This document shows positions 31,023 through 41,743 of a stretch of 64,000 nucleotides of DNA, one piece after another. The stretch comes from Leishmania martiniquensis (lineage: Eukaryota; Euglenozoa; Kinetoplastea; Trypanosomatida; Trypanosomatidae): assembly GCF_017916325.1 (NCBI RefSeq), contig NC_090164.1, positions 1,116,001 through 1,180,000 on the forward strand, given 5' to 3'. A program made the translations under genes and the position numbers. The first letter of the stretch is position 1. Every line of letters begins with the position of its first letter. The notes under the pieces were generated by a model. It worked only from the letters and a program-made list of their open reading frames with translations. It searched no databases and was not told the DNA's origin.

Positions 31023-31788
31023 CGAAGTCGCTGGGTTCAGTTTCGCATGGGCAACCTTCCGTCGCGAGAAAGGGACTGCTTTCTTTTAGCTTTACATTTT
31101 CCTTTTTGGCGACTCTCTCAGAAGCAGCTTCGCGCAGACCACCAAACTTACCTTCCTGCTGCTGATGCACCCGTATGCCAGCCCGCCGGCTGCACTGCAA
31201 ATGGATGCAGAAGTCGCGAGGGATCCCCCCTCCCGGAAGAGGAGCTCTCCATCGCGGGAGCACAGAAAATCCCTCTGCTCCCTCGGCCGCGCCCACCCGC
31301 TCTGCTTTTTTTTCGTGGCCGTCTGAGCCCCTTTCTTTGCGCCGGATGCGTTCGTGAAGCCGCTAGTAGTATTGACTGCTCTCTGGCACTGTGCTAGCTG
31401 AAGAGCGGAGATCGTCGAGGGTCCTGAGGACGCTGTGCCACCGAGGTCGTGGCGCGGTCGTCTGACTTTTGCCGGTTCTCGCGGTGCCATTCGCGTCCCG
31501 GCTCCCTCCAACAGGCGACCGGGTGCCACGGACGGATGGCGCGTCTCTGAGGCACCCTACGCTCTGTCGGTGCATCGCAGCTCCCATTGTTGTACCTCCC
31601 TCTTCCCCTCATCCCCTGGCCTCTCGCCCACTTTCCTGCCTTCTTATGCTCCACTCCTTCCACTCCCTTCTGCTCTGCCGTGGATCGGGTCGCCGTGACT
31701 TGTGGTGAGAAGGTCTTTGGAAAGCGTCGCCATTGAGGAGGGGATCTCCGGCATCCCACCGTTGTCTGTCGAGCGTCGTGTGGTGCCG
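31023..31788. other. Intergenic region
   Basis: No gene is supported. C/T-rich tracts at 31590-31680 may provide the acceptor for the small protein gene that follows. Confidence 0.5.
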
Positions 31789-32007
31789 ATGAAAATAATA
31801 ACAGTCTTGAAGCACCGCGTGCGAGCACGCCTGGATCTCGCTCGAGCTCGGATGCAGATGCGAAATCTTCGCGATCACGAATTGATTGGGCGCTACTGCG
31901 GGCTGATGCTTTTCCCATTTGCCATCTACGTATGCGTTGGGCAAATGCACACGTACAGTGAGAGCCAAATACGCGATCGCATCATGAAGCAAAAAGGCAC
32001 ACCGTGA
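31789..32007 (+). CDS. Small one-span membrane protein, unknown function
   Basis: A 72-residue protein: a basic N-terminal helix (VRARLDLARARMQMRNLRDHE), one hydrophobic span (YCGLMLFPFAIYVCVG) and a short charged tail (SESQIRDRIMKQKGTP). This layout is common among small inner-mitochondrial-membrane proteins such as respiratory-complex accessory subunits, but no family is recognised. The ATG at 31789 is the first in its frame. Placement between two firm genes on the same strand supports it; the short length leaves doubt. Confidence 0.55.
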   Translation: MKIITVLKHRVRARLDLARARMQMRNLRDHELIGRYCGLMLFPFAIYVCVGQMHTYSESQIRDRIMKQKGTP

Positions 32008-32926
32008 GTGGCCCGCGTGTCTCCGTGCATTTGCTGTGCAGCCCCTCGTTTCTTTCTCTCTCTCTGCACCTGGGTCCGCTGCGTTTCGGTGCACGTCAGA
32101 GAATAGCGGTGCTTGCGGTGCGAGGGATCGTGGACGGGGTGCACTTGGGTGTGCGGGTGTAGCCGTCATCGTGAGGCGAGGTGGAGATCGAGCGTCGCTT
32201 CCAGGCCTCCAACCCCTCCACGCATGTGCAGCAAAGACAGCATGAAAGGCTTTCATTCTGGAGCCTGTCATTATGAAGGACGCCGCTTCCGTTCCGGAAT
32301 GCGCGATCTGCAGGCTTTGCGCCCCTAGCCCTCTCCGCAAACGTGAAGGAATTCCTCCAGATTATCCTGGCGCACACGCCTCCATTACGGCCGTGTTCTC
32401 TCAGAAGCGAAGTGCGTGCTGCTTTTCTTTATCTCGCGCACTTCCCGGTTCGGGAGGCGATGCCCTGATTGCGCATTCTGCAAGAGGAGGAACGAAAGCG
32501 TGGCGCTGATGCTCCGTCGTATGCGGGCCTGGGAGGATTATTTTTTTCCGTTTCAGGTGTGGCCCTAAGGCGCTCAAGGAGCTGCTGCCCCCTCCCTCCC
32601 CCCTCATGTGCGCTGACTGGATCGCTCGATCTCTCCCGCTCCTTGACTTCTTGAGTACTTAATGATGGACACATAACCGGTGCAACATCGGTGCGTACGC
32701 GCACGCCAATCCAGCCCTTAAACACACACACACACACACAAACGCAGAAACGTTCGCCATTGTGCCACTACTCTTGCCGGCAACAGCACACACCCACACC
32801 CACACACTTACACCTATATAGTTATCTATAGTTGTACCGCTGGAGCCTTTGCGGCGATTGCCAGTGCGTTGGATCGCCTAGGAAACAGTGTGAGGCCGAC
32901 GAGAGCGCAAAGGTGAGCCGTGCAGG
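32008..32926. other. Intergenic region with CA repeat
   Basis: No gene is supported. It contains (CA)n at about 32720-32741 and further CA-rich sequence to 32812. Pyrimidine-rich blocks occur near 32580-32650. Confidence 0.55.
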
Positions 32927-34633
32927 ATGATCACCACGAGCGGTCGCGTCGTTCGCAAGGGTGGCAACGCTCCAAGTAGCCGGAGGGCTCCGCCGCCCAA
33001 GCAGACACCTCAGGAGCAAATCGAGGACGCATTGCAGGCGCGCGACTTCTCGAAGGCGACCACCATCTTAGAATTTTACAAGACAAGTGGACAAGGCCTC
33101 GGCGACCTATCGATTAACGAATGGCTCGCCTACAGCGCCTTCCACGCTAATGACATGGAGAAGGCCATTGAGGTCTACAAGGACATTCTCGCGTTGGAGG
33201 GCGCTGCACCGATCAACCACACATACCTGGGCTGCTGCTATTACGTGAACGGATCGTTTCAAGAGGCGGAGGAAAGTGCCTTACGCGGCCCCGAGTGCCC
33301 TCTTCAGACGCGACTGATGTTGCACATTGCACAGAAGACGCATAACGAGGAGAAACTCATGACCTATCACGGCAAGCTGCAGGACACGATCGAAGATCAG
33401 CTCTCACTAGCGGCGGCGCAGTACATTCGCAACCATTACACAGAGGCCATCGAGGCCTACAAGCCTATTCTTGCGCAGACGAGGGAATACAAAGCCCTCA
33501 ATGTATACGTGGCGATGTGCTACTTTAAGCTCGATTATTACGACGTGAGCGTCAGCGTGCTGAACGTGTACTTACAGACGTATACCAACAGTGCAGTAGC
33601 CATCAACCTCAAAGCTGCGAATCACTATCGCCTGTTCAACAGCAGGGCGGCTAAGAGCGAGCTGAAGCTGCTCATCGACCTTCAGCGCACCACCTACTAC
33701 GTTGAGACGGACATTGTGAAGCACAACCTGGTAGTCTTCAATAACGGCGAAGGCGCCCTCCAGGTTCTTCCCTCTCTCCTCGATGTTGGGATTCCAGAGG
33801 CACGACTGAACCTCGTCATCTACCACCTGCGTCATGAGCACATCAGCGAAGCCTATGAGCTCATGGCCGACGTGGAACCGCTGACTACACAGGAGTACAT
33901 CTTGAAGGCTGTTGTGAACGCCTATATGGGTCAAAACATGGACTCGCAGGAGCACCTCAAGGTGTGTAAAGAAATCTTCAACTATGTCGGCTCCTCGGCG
34001 AGCGACCGCGATACGATCCCTGGCCGGCAGTGCATGGCGTCGTACTTTTTTCTGCTGCGCGACTTCCCCAATGTGCTCATCTACTTGCGTTCCATCAAGC
34101 AGTACTTTAGCAAGGACGACACCTTTCTTTACCTGTACGGCATCGCGTGCGCTGGGAATGGCGAGTATGCGGAGGCGGAGCAGAGCCTGCTCGCTGTCAG
34201 CTCCGAAAAGATCAAGTCCGAGTTCAGTTACACGAGCTGGCTGGTACGGTCGCACATCATCAACAAACACCCCAAGATGGCGTGGGATATCTATCTGAAG
34301 AAGGAAATGGGCGAATCCATCGGCATTTTGCGACTCCTCGCGAATGACTGCTACCGCACCAGTGCCTTTTACTACGCAGCCAAGGCATTCGACGTTTTGG
34401 AGCGACTTGACAATGACCCCGAGTATGTGGAAGGCAAGAAGGGCGCTTGCATTGGCGTGTTTCAGCAGGTCTTCGCGAACGAGGAGCCGGCCGACTCTTT
34501 ATTCGACATCATGAAGCTGATTGAGGCAAGCTTGCAGCGGCACGCCGAGGACCCGCCATTGGCGCAACAGTTTTCGAGCATGCTGACAGTGATGAAGGAC
34601 TGGGCAAAAGAGGCGAAGCTGAAGCGCCGGTGA
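32927..34633 (+). CDS. IFT56: Intraflagellar transport protein IFT56 (TTC26/DYF-13)
   Basis: A 568-residue tetratricopeptide solenoid, a subunit of IFT complex B that carries axonemal cargo into the flagellum. Long stretches follow animal TTC26: [88 protein letters not shown] and [20 protein letters not shown]. The N-terminus is basic ([20 protein letters not shown]) as in homologues, and length is close to the family norm. In T. brucei the homologue is needed for flagellum assembly (established knowledge). It lies inside the repeat-bounded segment. Assignment very firm. Confidence 0.96.
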   Translation: MITTSGRVVRKGGNAPSSRRAPPPKQTPQEQIEDALQARDFSKATTILEFYKTSGQGLGDLSINEWLAYSAFHANDMEKAIEVYKDILALEGAAPINHTYLGCCYYVNGSFQEAEESALRGPECPLQTRLMLHIAQKTHNEEKLMTYHGKLQDTIEDQLSLAAAQYIRNHYTEAIEAYKPILAQTREYKALNVYVAMCYFKLDYYDVSVSVLNVYLQTYTNSAVAINLKAANHYRLFNSRAAKSELKLLIDLQRTTYYVETDIVKHNLVVFNNGEGALQVLPSLLDVGIPEARLNLVIYHLRHEHISEAYELMADVEPLTTQEYILKAVVNAYMGQNMDSQEHLKVCKEIFNYVGSSASDRDTIPGRQCMASYFFLLRDFPNVLIYLRSIKQYFSKDDTFLYLYGIACAGNGEYAEAEQSLLAVSSEKIKSEFSYTSWLVRSHIINKHPKMAWDIYLKKEMGESIGILRLLANDCYRTSAFYYAAKAFDVLERLDNDPEYVEGKKGACIGVFQQVFANEEPADSLFDIMKLIEASLQRHAEDPPLAQQFSSMLTVMKDWAKEAKLKRR

Positions 34634-35656
34634 GAGTGGGGGATTTGGTGCTCTTTTTTCGGTGGTGTCGGCGATTTTCTTTTGTGTATCGGTTTGCTGT
34701 GGTCGTCGGTGAACTCGCCAAACGTGAGGCAAAAAGCGTCTTAGACTTCGCCAGCACCTCGTTTTATGTAGTTCGATGCCTTTATTGCTCTTCTCCCCCA
34801 TTTATGTGTATGTTCTTTGCCTCTCGCTGAAGGTGTGACGCTGTTGTCGCGTTCGTTTTTCCTTCTCTTCTCTGTCCCTCTGCGCCTTCCATCCCGTGCG
34901 CCGGACTCCTCTCTTTCGTGCACACGCCACCACAGTGGCAGACATGTGCATACTGTGGGCGGCGCCTTCAGAGACAGTCGCACATACATAGAAAAAAAAT
35001 CGGGCCTGCACACCGTCTCGTGTCTATCTAGATGGGCATGTTGCGAATGGTCTGGTGTGCCTGTGGCCGCTAGTACGTGCATCTCGATGCTGGGCTTGAT
35101 CGGAACCAGTCGTTATGCACAGCTGCCAGGGGATACACTAGCCGATAGGCTCTCTCCAGCTGAATGCGATGGAGCCTGCTCAAGTCGCCGTAACCGTCGC
35201 TAATGATCTCTTCTGGCCTGGCGACAGGCAGAGGCCCACCATGAAAGCAGCTCACCCTCTCGGTGGGCATTTGCTCAAGAGCCCTCATATGCCGTGAGAG
35301 ACAGACGAGGACACGAAGTCGTCGACAGCGAACCGCATACACAACCCGGCACCCTTCCTTTGCCCCCGCTAATCCTCTTCGTGTCCTCCCTTGGTCAAAC
35401 GTGCCGTCGAGAAGAACACGCTTGCCGACGCATGAACAGCAATGCGCATATGCGAACGCTGCGTAACGTCCGCCGCCTCTGCTAACTGCTGCACCACTCT
35501 GGCACTTTTGCCTCCCCCTTTACCGACCCCGAAGTGCGGCAAGAGCGGAGACTGGTCGGTACCCACTTGGACAAAACACGGGAGCCTCCACGAGTTTTCC
35601 GGCGCTAACGAAACAGAGCTGCTACCCAAACGAAAAAGGCGAAGAGTCGATAGCCG
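34634..35656. other. Intergenic region
   Basis: About 1 kb with no supported gene; T/C-rich near 34845-34920. Nothing else stands out. Confidence 0.5.
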
Positions 35657-36271
35657 ATGAAGCCGCATGGACTCGCCGCAGTTCCGTCCATTGCGCAGCC
35701 TTCGCTGCTGCTTACTCGCTCCATTTGCGCCCTTTACTGGAAAGACGCGTTTCTCGGCAGCTGCGTCGCCATCGCCCCGCGCATTGTGATCTCGGCAGGA
35801 CATCACTACAATGCGTCCCGCGACGATGTCGGGGACTTTAGCGTGCTGACACGGCCAGGGCACTGGGCGGCGGTCGAGTACGCGTCAAAGGATAGCATCT
35901 ATGACGTTGTGGTATTCTGGCTCTGCGAAGAAGTCGCGGCGTATACGGGGCTCCGAGGATATCTGCCGGCGGTGGGGGCGCAGGTGGCGACCGTGTGGTT
36001 GTCCCCAAAGCCGCCACATGATGCGATTGTATCGCCAGGCGTCGTGATTGAGAGCGAGTCTGAGAATTGCGTGGCGCGTGGCACGGTGAGTACGACCGGA
36101 TCGAGCGGAGCGCCTGTCGTGGACGTCTTCGGCGAGCACATCGTCGGTCTTCACCTCACGTCCAACACGCGAGATGGCTCGCGTGTGTCTGGCTTCATAC
36201 CCTCTCGCAAACTGATTTCCCTTTTTGCCGAAATGTGGGTCGAGCACGCTCGTGTATCGCCTGCAACATAG
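35657..36271 (+). CDS. Trypsin-fold serine peptidase-like protein
   Basis: A 204-residue protein with the order and spacing of a chymotrypsin/HtrA-type protease. GSCVAIAPRIVISAGHH (35-50) parallels the block around the catalytic His (His49 or 50). IYDVVVFWL gives Asp83, and TTGSSGAPVVDVFGEHIVGL (146-165) gives the nucleophile Ser150 with the oxyanion glycine. It has no signal peptide, propeptide or PDZ domain and is compact, like minimal trypsin-like peptidase domains (Pfam Trypsin_2). It should be cytosolic. Few such proteins are known in trypanosomatids, where serine peptidases are mostly of other clans. Activity is plausible as all three residues are present, but is unproven. Neighbours (IFT56, mitoferrin) give no functional hint. 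Confidence 0.75.
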   Translation: MKPHGLAAVPSIAQPSLLLTRSICALYWKDAFLGSCVAIAPRIVISAGHHYNASRDDVGDFSVLTRPGHWAAVEYASKDSIYDVVVFWLCEEVAAYTGLRGYLPAVGAQVATVWLSPKPPHDAIVSPGVVIESESENCVARGTVSTTGSSGAPVVDVFGEHIVGLHLTSNTRDGSRVSGFIPSRKLISLFAEMWVEHARVSPAT

Positions 36272-36889
36272 ACTCCAACAGTGCGGACCCCATGCGGATG
36301 GCTACACACCCTTCCATTCTTTTCTCTGCCGCGATGCACAGACACTTCTTCGCGAGTTGGTGGTGGTGCGTTCCATCGGATGGGCTACACAATACGCACT
36401 CCCTGCGAACGCGTGTGCTTGCTTACGTTCTTCGCGCCCTCGCATGTGCCGCGCTGATTTGTGAAGCAAAAAAAACTACCGAAAGCAGCAAAGGAGTGTC
36501 TTCGCATGACCGTTTCGTCGTATGTTGTCACTCCGGCGGAGGCGCCCTCAGTGAGGAGAAGTGTGGGCAGTCGGACGGAGCACAGGAAGGAAGCTGTCGC
36601 CGACTCCCTCTTTCATTACACTCCCTTCTCCCACCTAATTCCACGATCTCCGTGGCTGCTCTGCGTCATGTTCACCTCTCTGCCCTCTACTGGGCACGGC
36701 AACTCGGCGACCACCCACGATGCCCTCCTCACACTGACTTGAACGAGCCGTCCCACCCCTTCACTCGCTTTTGACCTTTCCTTCTTCGGTGCAAAATATC
36801 TTCAACAGTGGACTTGGCAGCAGTACATTGCTTGTCTCTTTGCTTATTTGCGTCCTTGCGTGACAGCGTAATCACACGCGGTGAGGTGC
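36272..36889. other. Intergenic region
   Basis: About 620 bases without a gene. C/T-rich sequence near 36600-36660 and 36775-36790 may hold the splice acceptor for the carrier gene. Confidence 0.5.
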
Positions 36890-37747
36890 ATGTCCGACAC
36901 CTCTTCCTCCACCTCCGCGGCCGAGCATGCTGCGCTTCAATTCTCATTGGTAGAGCTCGCAGCAGGCGGAGCTGCGGGCTTCGCGGAGCACTTCGTGATG
37001 TTCCCCTGTGACACGATCAAGACGCGTATGCAGGGCGGACCTGCGCGGAGTATTCGACACGTCGTGAGGCACGTCTGGAATCACGAGCGGCTAACGCATC
37101 TCTATCGCGGCTGCGTGCCGGTGCTCGTCTCAGCGGTTCCAGCGCACGGTGCGTACTTCAGCGTGTACGAGGCGCTCAAACGTTTGTTTGGTGAGGACAC
37201 CAATGTTGCAATTGCCGCAGCCGCGTCGTTTGCAACGGTCGCGCACGACACAGTGTCAACGCCGTTTGATGTGGTAAAGCAGCGCATGCAAATGGACCAA
37301 CGCCGCTGCTTCACGACCTCGGTGGAGTGTGCCAGGCGAATCGTGCAAAGAGAAGGCATTGGAGCCCTTTTTGCTTCTTTGCCAACAACGGTGGTGATGA
37401 ATATCCCTCACTTCTCAGCTTATTGGCTCGCTTACGAGGGTTTCCTTGCATCCCGCGGGCAGGGCAGCGTGCGCCACCGCGAAGAAGAGGCGACGGGAGA
37501 CTATATGGCCGCCGGCTTCGTGGCAGGTGCGTGCGCCGCCGTTGTCTCATTCCCCTTTGACACGGTCAAGACACATCTTCAGCTTGGCTGCGCGCTCGGC
37601 TTCCGTCACACACTAAGTGAGCTGATCCGGCGACGGGGAATTCGCGGCGTCTTCTCTGGTGTTGTACCACGCATCCTCTACACAGCCCCCTCTGGTGCCA
37701 TCATGATGGTCACCTATGAAACCGTAAAGAACGCGCTCGCGTTATAG
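36890..37747 (+). CDS. MIT1: Mitoferrin-type mitochondrial iron carrier
   Basis: A 285-residue mitochondrial carrier family protein with three repeats, each with the P-x-D-x-x-K signature: PCDTIK (39-44), PFDVVK (125-130) and PFDTVK (222-227). Mitoferrin hallmarks are AGFAEHFVMFP in helix 1, VPAHGAYFSVYE in helix 2 and the MN pair in TTVVMNIPHFSAYW in helix 4, which line the Fe(II) path. It should import iron across the inner mitochondrial membrane for heme and Fe-S synthesis. Leishmania LMIT1 is the known homologue and is needed for mitochondrial function and virulence (established knowledge). The first ATG of the frame is 36890. It is the last gene before the right inverted repeat copy. Confidence 0.92.
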   Translation: MSDTSSSTSAAEHAALQFSLVELAAGGAAGFAEHFVMFPCDTIKTRMQGGPARSIRHVVRHVWNHERLTHLYRGCVPVLVSAVPAHGAYFSVYEALKRLFGEDTNVAIAAAASFATVAHDTVSTPFDVVKQRMQMDQRRCFTTSVECARRIVQREGIGALFASLPTTVVMNIPHFSAYWLAYEGFLASRGQGSVRHREEEATGDYMAAGFVAGACAAVVSFPFDTVKTHLQLGCALGFRHTLSELIRRRGIRGVFSGVVPRILYTAPSGAIMMVTYETVKNALAL

Positions 37748-38108
37748 AGGGGTATCCTGTGAGGGCCGTCGGTGGCAAGGTAAGCGTATACATCAAGGGG
37801 AAGCGAAGCTCGTGGAGTAGTCAGCTCCCGCTTCTGTCCCCATCGACTCGCGATACAACAAACAGGGCTCGTGCTTAGATGGTGAAGTTGGGGATCTTTC
37901 CAACCACAAACGCGACAGCAACGAAAAAAACAACTCTTCGGCACGCGCCACTCGTTGGAGAGGGCCGCTATGCAGTATCCCCATTACCGCCGTCTCTTTG
38001 CTTAAAAACATTTTTTCTTTTTCCTCCCTTACCGTTAAGGGATTCACACATTCACCTTTGACCGGGCGTACCATTTAAGCAAAGAAATGATCGTTTCTTT
38101 CAGCGGCC
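37748..38108. other. Short spacer between carrier gene and right repeat
   Basis: No gene is seen. T/C-rich near 38000-38030. Identity with the left repeat begins at 38109. Confidence 0.55.
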
Positions 38109-38722
38109 CCACCAGACAACGAACACCTCAACAGACATACGCACCCAAGCACGGCTTCCCTACCTCTGTTGCACCACGACTGCATCCTGGTCATGCAAGG
38201 CGAGCCGTCCTGCCGGCGAGCCAGGCCGTGCGTCTCAGCAGCCATTCCCAGTCCTCCCCGAGCGGTCTTTGCATACGTGCTTGGGCGACCAGCGCCAGAC
38301 GGAGCTGGGCGAGCTGCGCATGCCTGGCTACGAGCAGGCCGCGCTCATGAGGACGCTGCGCGGCCGCGGAAGCGGCGGCGGCTGTCGCCGGGGTAACGGG
38401 GGGGGCTACGTGCATGCAGGATGAGCCCAAGAGGGAGGTCGGCCGGCTCCATGTCAAAGCCCGTGGCCCTGCAGCATGCTTGCTTGCCATGCATCCCCCC
38501 TCCAGTCGCTTACAGCTGCGACATCCCATCACATGGTGCGGGGGCTCCCGACGCTCGAGTCTGGAGGTCTCGATGGTGCATGCCGGGCTGCTCTCGTCGT
38601 ACCCCCCCCGGCGTTTGGGTCGCATCGGCCCCGTCGGTCAGATGTTGGGGATGCCGCGCGCCTAGTACACATGCACTCCAGGGCTGATCGGTGTGCATCT
38701 CTTCCCGCCTTGCTCGTCCATC

Positions 38723-39515
38723 ACTATTGCTCTGCTGACCCCTGCGCGCCTTGTTTCGATGCGCCACACCATGCTAGCGGCTCTTGGCAGCGCGCACACA
38801 CATACACAGGGCTCGCCTTCTCGCATCTTGGGTCCTGTCCCAGGACAGCGTTGTTGTGTAGGGGAGTGGCGGGTTAGGGTTAGGGGGGGCTCGCTGTCTT
38901 CACCTCCAGCTCCCGCCGATGTCACCGCGGGCGTCCTGTCGAGGCGCGCCCGCGTGTGTCGCCGGAGGGTAGGACGCTGTCCGTGAGTCTGCGGTACCCG
39001 GGGCATCCCGCCTTCTCTTACATCCGAGCATCTCCGGCAAGCGTTGGGGTGCCGAGCGTAAGGGGGGCCCGCGGACAGACATGCGCCTGCGCACCGGGAG
39101 CTCAAGGCGTGCACCTCTGCAGAGGGCACAGAGGAGGTGCAGCAGGCACCTGACCAGGAGAGGCCCGTGCAGCGCGGGTGAGATGCGCGCTATCAGACCG
39201 CTGCGTGCACGATCGTTGGCGCAGCACGAGATGCGCTTCGAGGGTCGAGCGATCCGAGAATCTCTCGCGCGGCACATCGGGCACAGTGCCCAACCTGCCG
39301 CTGTCCGTGTCAGCGCGCGGGGGCACCCCAACGCCAGAGGGAGCCGTAGGCGGCACACCACCTGCACTCCATGCCGCCACTACCAGCCGCACACCATTAC
39401 AGGGATCCACAGGCGTGACTGGTGCAGGTGCAAGGCTGGGCGAGGATAATCTCCTGCCATTAGCGTACGCTCGACAGCCTGGACCTTCTGGTGTGGGAGG
39501 CTTTGCCGGCAGCAA
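38723..39515 (-). pseudogene. Decayed C2H2 zinc-finger reading frame in IR-R
   Basis: Mirror copy of the frame in the left repeat, with the same frameshift; the zinc-finger core is at 39216-39283. It carries one visible coding difference (Thr for Ala in a PAPVxPVDP context). Both copies being broken at the same site shows that decay came before duplication, or that conversion has kept them alike. Confidence 0.4.
38871..38889 (+). repeat. Interstitial hexameric telomere-like tract in IR-R
   Basis: Reads GGGTTAGGGTTAGGGGGGG on the + strand, so its G-rich strand points to the real chromosome end. Six-base units, unlike the terminal seven-base array. Confidence 0.85.
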
Positions 39516-39564
39516 AGCGTGACCTTAGCCTGCCGCCTCGCGCGTCGCGGCGCCGCCTGATGCC

Positions 39565-39594
39565 GGCCTGACGTGATAGACCGGTGATCAGGCC
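39565..39594. other. Near-terminal hairpin of IR-R
   Basis: Mirror of the hairpin in the left copy: 7-base perfect complements around a 16-base loop, 12 bases inside the outer edge of the repeat. Confidence 0.5.
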
Positions 39595-39606
39595 TCAGAT
39601 AATGAG

Positions 39607-41164
39607 TGCAACTGCTGCAGTCATGGACGGCCGTGATTGAACGGCAGATGTGCCAAACACCTCCGTCTCGCCGCTTGTTTTTCTTGGTCTGATGGACGTT
39701 GGATGGGTTAGGGGCCGGTAGATGGGAAGCAAAAGGTTCCCCTGATTCGAGCCTCTTTCACGACGGTTTACTTTTTTTCATGTCGGCTATGGGCCTACAG
39801 TGAGCGTCATGGTGAGGGAGCTTTATACGGGAACTCTAGCGACACGAGACTAAGCATCTGCTGATGGGGCTGCTGCGTTTTTGGGCTGACGAAGAATGTT
39901 TTCTCATCTGCTTCCTGAGCCTCTAATCTGCCATTAGAGCCAGGGACAAGTGGGTGCTTCATCACGCTCCTTTGTGGTCGAGGAGAGTATTTCGCTTGCT
40001 CTCTAATGCCGTGGGGTCCGTATGATACCCTTGCTTGCGTCGCACCGGAACCGCATGCAAGAGCGCGTACACGAGCTCAACGGGACTGGAGGCTTCTTTG
40101 TTTTTAGCTGGCTCTTTTCGTGCCGAAAGTCCTCATGCTCTTTTCTCGGTATGGCCGTGGTGAACGCGCGACGGCTGAGTATGTAAACATTGTGTGTGCG
40201 CACCGAGTGCCGACGGGGCTGATGTCTTCATACCCATTTAAGGGCAACCGAGGCTTTCCCCATTTTCGGGATCCGTCATGTAGACTACCCGCGCAAAGAC
40301 ACGATAGTCGGCGTTTTCTCGCAACTACGGAGAGACACAAGTCGGCGTGACATAGCGGATGACCGGTGCCGTGCGGCAATGCATACGCGCTTGAGTGCAT
40401 GTATTCCATGCGAGAAGCGCATGCGACAAGGCAGCAAGCGCCCATTATCGTGTGTTGGGGCGCTGTGGCGATGGAATCCTCGGCCTGTTGGTTCCGCGGC
40501 CCGTTTTCTCTTTGCCTGCTCCTTTTATATGGGAAGGTGCGTCTTGGCGCTTGGGGAATGAGAAGAGAGCGCTCTTTGATCCGCCCGTGCGAAGGCATGA
40601 GCGATGGTTCGGTGTGCGTTTGTGTCTGCTGGCTGGCACACCACTGCGGGTCATTAGCGGTTTGGCTTGAGACGGCGAGTGAGAGATCGTTCAGTGTGTC
40701 GGTGGCAGCGCCGCCTTCTCGCCAATCCTTCACAGGAAACTAAAAGAAAAACAGAGGCTGCACATTTGCTTGCGTGAAGACCGGTGCGTTCACGCGATGC
40801 GTCGTGTTTCAAAGGAGTGAGGCGAGTTTCATGCGCGCTGCAGTGAGCTGAAGTGCTTTGATGCCACTACGTATGTGGTATTCCGCACGTGCGATACCAT
40901 ATTGGCGTACCGGTTTATTGCTACTATTTACCATGGTACTTTGACTTCGCAGTCGGCTTGATGGTAGACTCTCCCATCTCCTCCCCGAACCTCTTCCTCC
41001 TGTATATGCTCTCATGTGGGCTCATACACTTCATCAGCTTTTTTTTCCTGCTGTTGCTCATCTCTTTTCTTGTGTGACTCCCATGTCACCGTCTCAGCTT
41101 CGCTTGCGAAGCTCGCAGGTAGTGGAGGGCGCAACAGAAGACCTTCGATGCCGGTGCACTCGTG
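39607..41164. other. Non-coding region
   Basis: About 1.6 kb without a supported gene. T-rich tracts lie at about 40960-41080, just ahead of the next gene, and are likely trans-splice signals. Short frames on both strands look random. Confidence 0.5.
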
Positions 41165-41743
41165 ATGAGTGGTTCTTTAGCATTGCGAAAGCTTCTCTTT
41201 GACGGAGGCGACCAGGAAGATGTAAACCGGCGCGGGTACCACTATGCTGGTGCTTACGCGCCGCTTCTCCACCCCGTCGCGGTGCTGCAGCCTGCCGCAG
41301 TGCTTCCCAAGAGCGGTCTTCCCTTCGCTTTCCTATGTCTCTTCTCTTCTTTTTCGACGTGTCTCACAATGAGGGTGCGAAACAAAGAGAAATGGTGGAT
41401 GGGCATGTTTGCTATCTGCGTCGTTTACTACAGTAGCGTGAAGGCGCACAGGGTGGATAACGGACTTGTGGGCCATCAGAGCGGCTTTTTTGCTGCTGGC
41501 ATGGGCGCCGTCGGATGTGTGGCGCGGCTGATGGCCAAAAGCGGCTCTATTCGCAAGAACTTGGGTGCACTTGGTCTCTTCAGTGGGCTGCTATGGTACG
41601 AAATCGGCCGCTTTCACCTTTGGATGGAGCACGTCACAGAGTTCCGCCGTAGGGTGACGCCGGAGCGGTCGTACGATTTGCTCGGTGAGTACGTTCCGCA
41701 GTCGCTTGAGGCTGCGTTCCTTCCCTATCGCGATGCTAGGTAG
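41165..41743 (+). CDS. Multi-span membrane protein, unknown function
   Basis: A 192-residue protein with hydrophobic segments at about residues 53-67 (FAFLCLFSSFSTCL), 77-90 (WWMGMFAICVVYY), 105-122 (GFFAAGMGAVGCVARLM) and 132-146 (LGALGLFSGLLWYEI). The ends are polar and no cleavable signal is evident. A mitochondrial or ER membrane protein is possible. I recognise no family. The ATG at 41165 is the first in the frame and follows T-rich sequence. Hydropathy pattern and position favour a real gene. Confidence 0.65.
   Translation: MSGSLALRKLLFDGGDQEDVNRRGYHYAGAYAPLLHPVAVLQPAAVLPKSGLPFAFLCLFSSFSTCLTMRVRNKEKWWMGMFAICVVYYSSVKAHRVDNGLVGHQSGFFAAGMGAVGCVARLMAKSGSIRKNLGALGLFSGLLWYEIGRFHLWMEHVTEFRRRVTPERSYDLLGEYVPQSLEAAFLPYRDAR

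Larger units (their letters stand above)
38109..39606 (-). repeat. Right copy of 1.5-kb inverted repeat (IR-R)
   Basis: The reverse complement of 25562-27061, 1498 bases long. The two-base shortfall is in the GT tract near 38797. Edges are CCACCAGAC on the left and GATAATGAG on the right, with unrelated flanks. The near identity over non-coding sequence points to a recent duplication or ongoing gene conversion. No matching short direct repeats were noticed at the outer edges. Confidence 0.95.

Noticed and set aside
25562..39606. Inverted repeats as ends of one large DNA transposon
   Set aside because: The enclosed genes are ordinary conserved trypanosomatid genes in the direction of the surrounding unit, with no transposase.
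40889..41077. 62-codon hydrophobic frame on + strand
   Set aside because: Begins with a non-ATG codon and is Phe/Leu-rich because it reads the T-rich splice region of the next gene.
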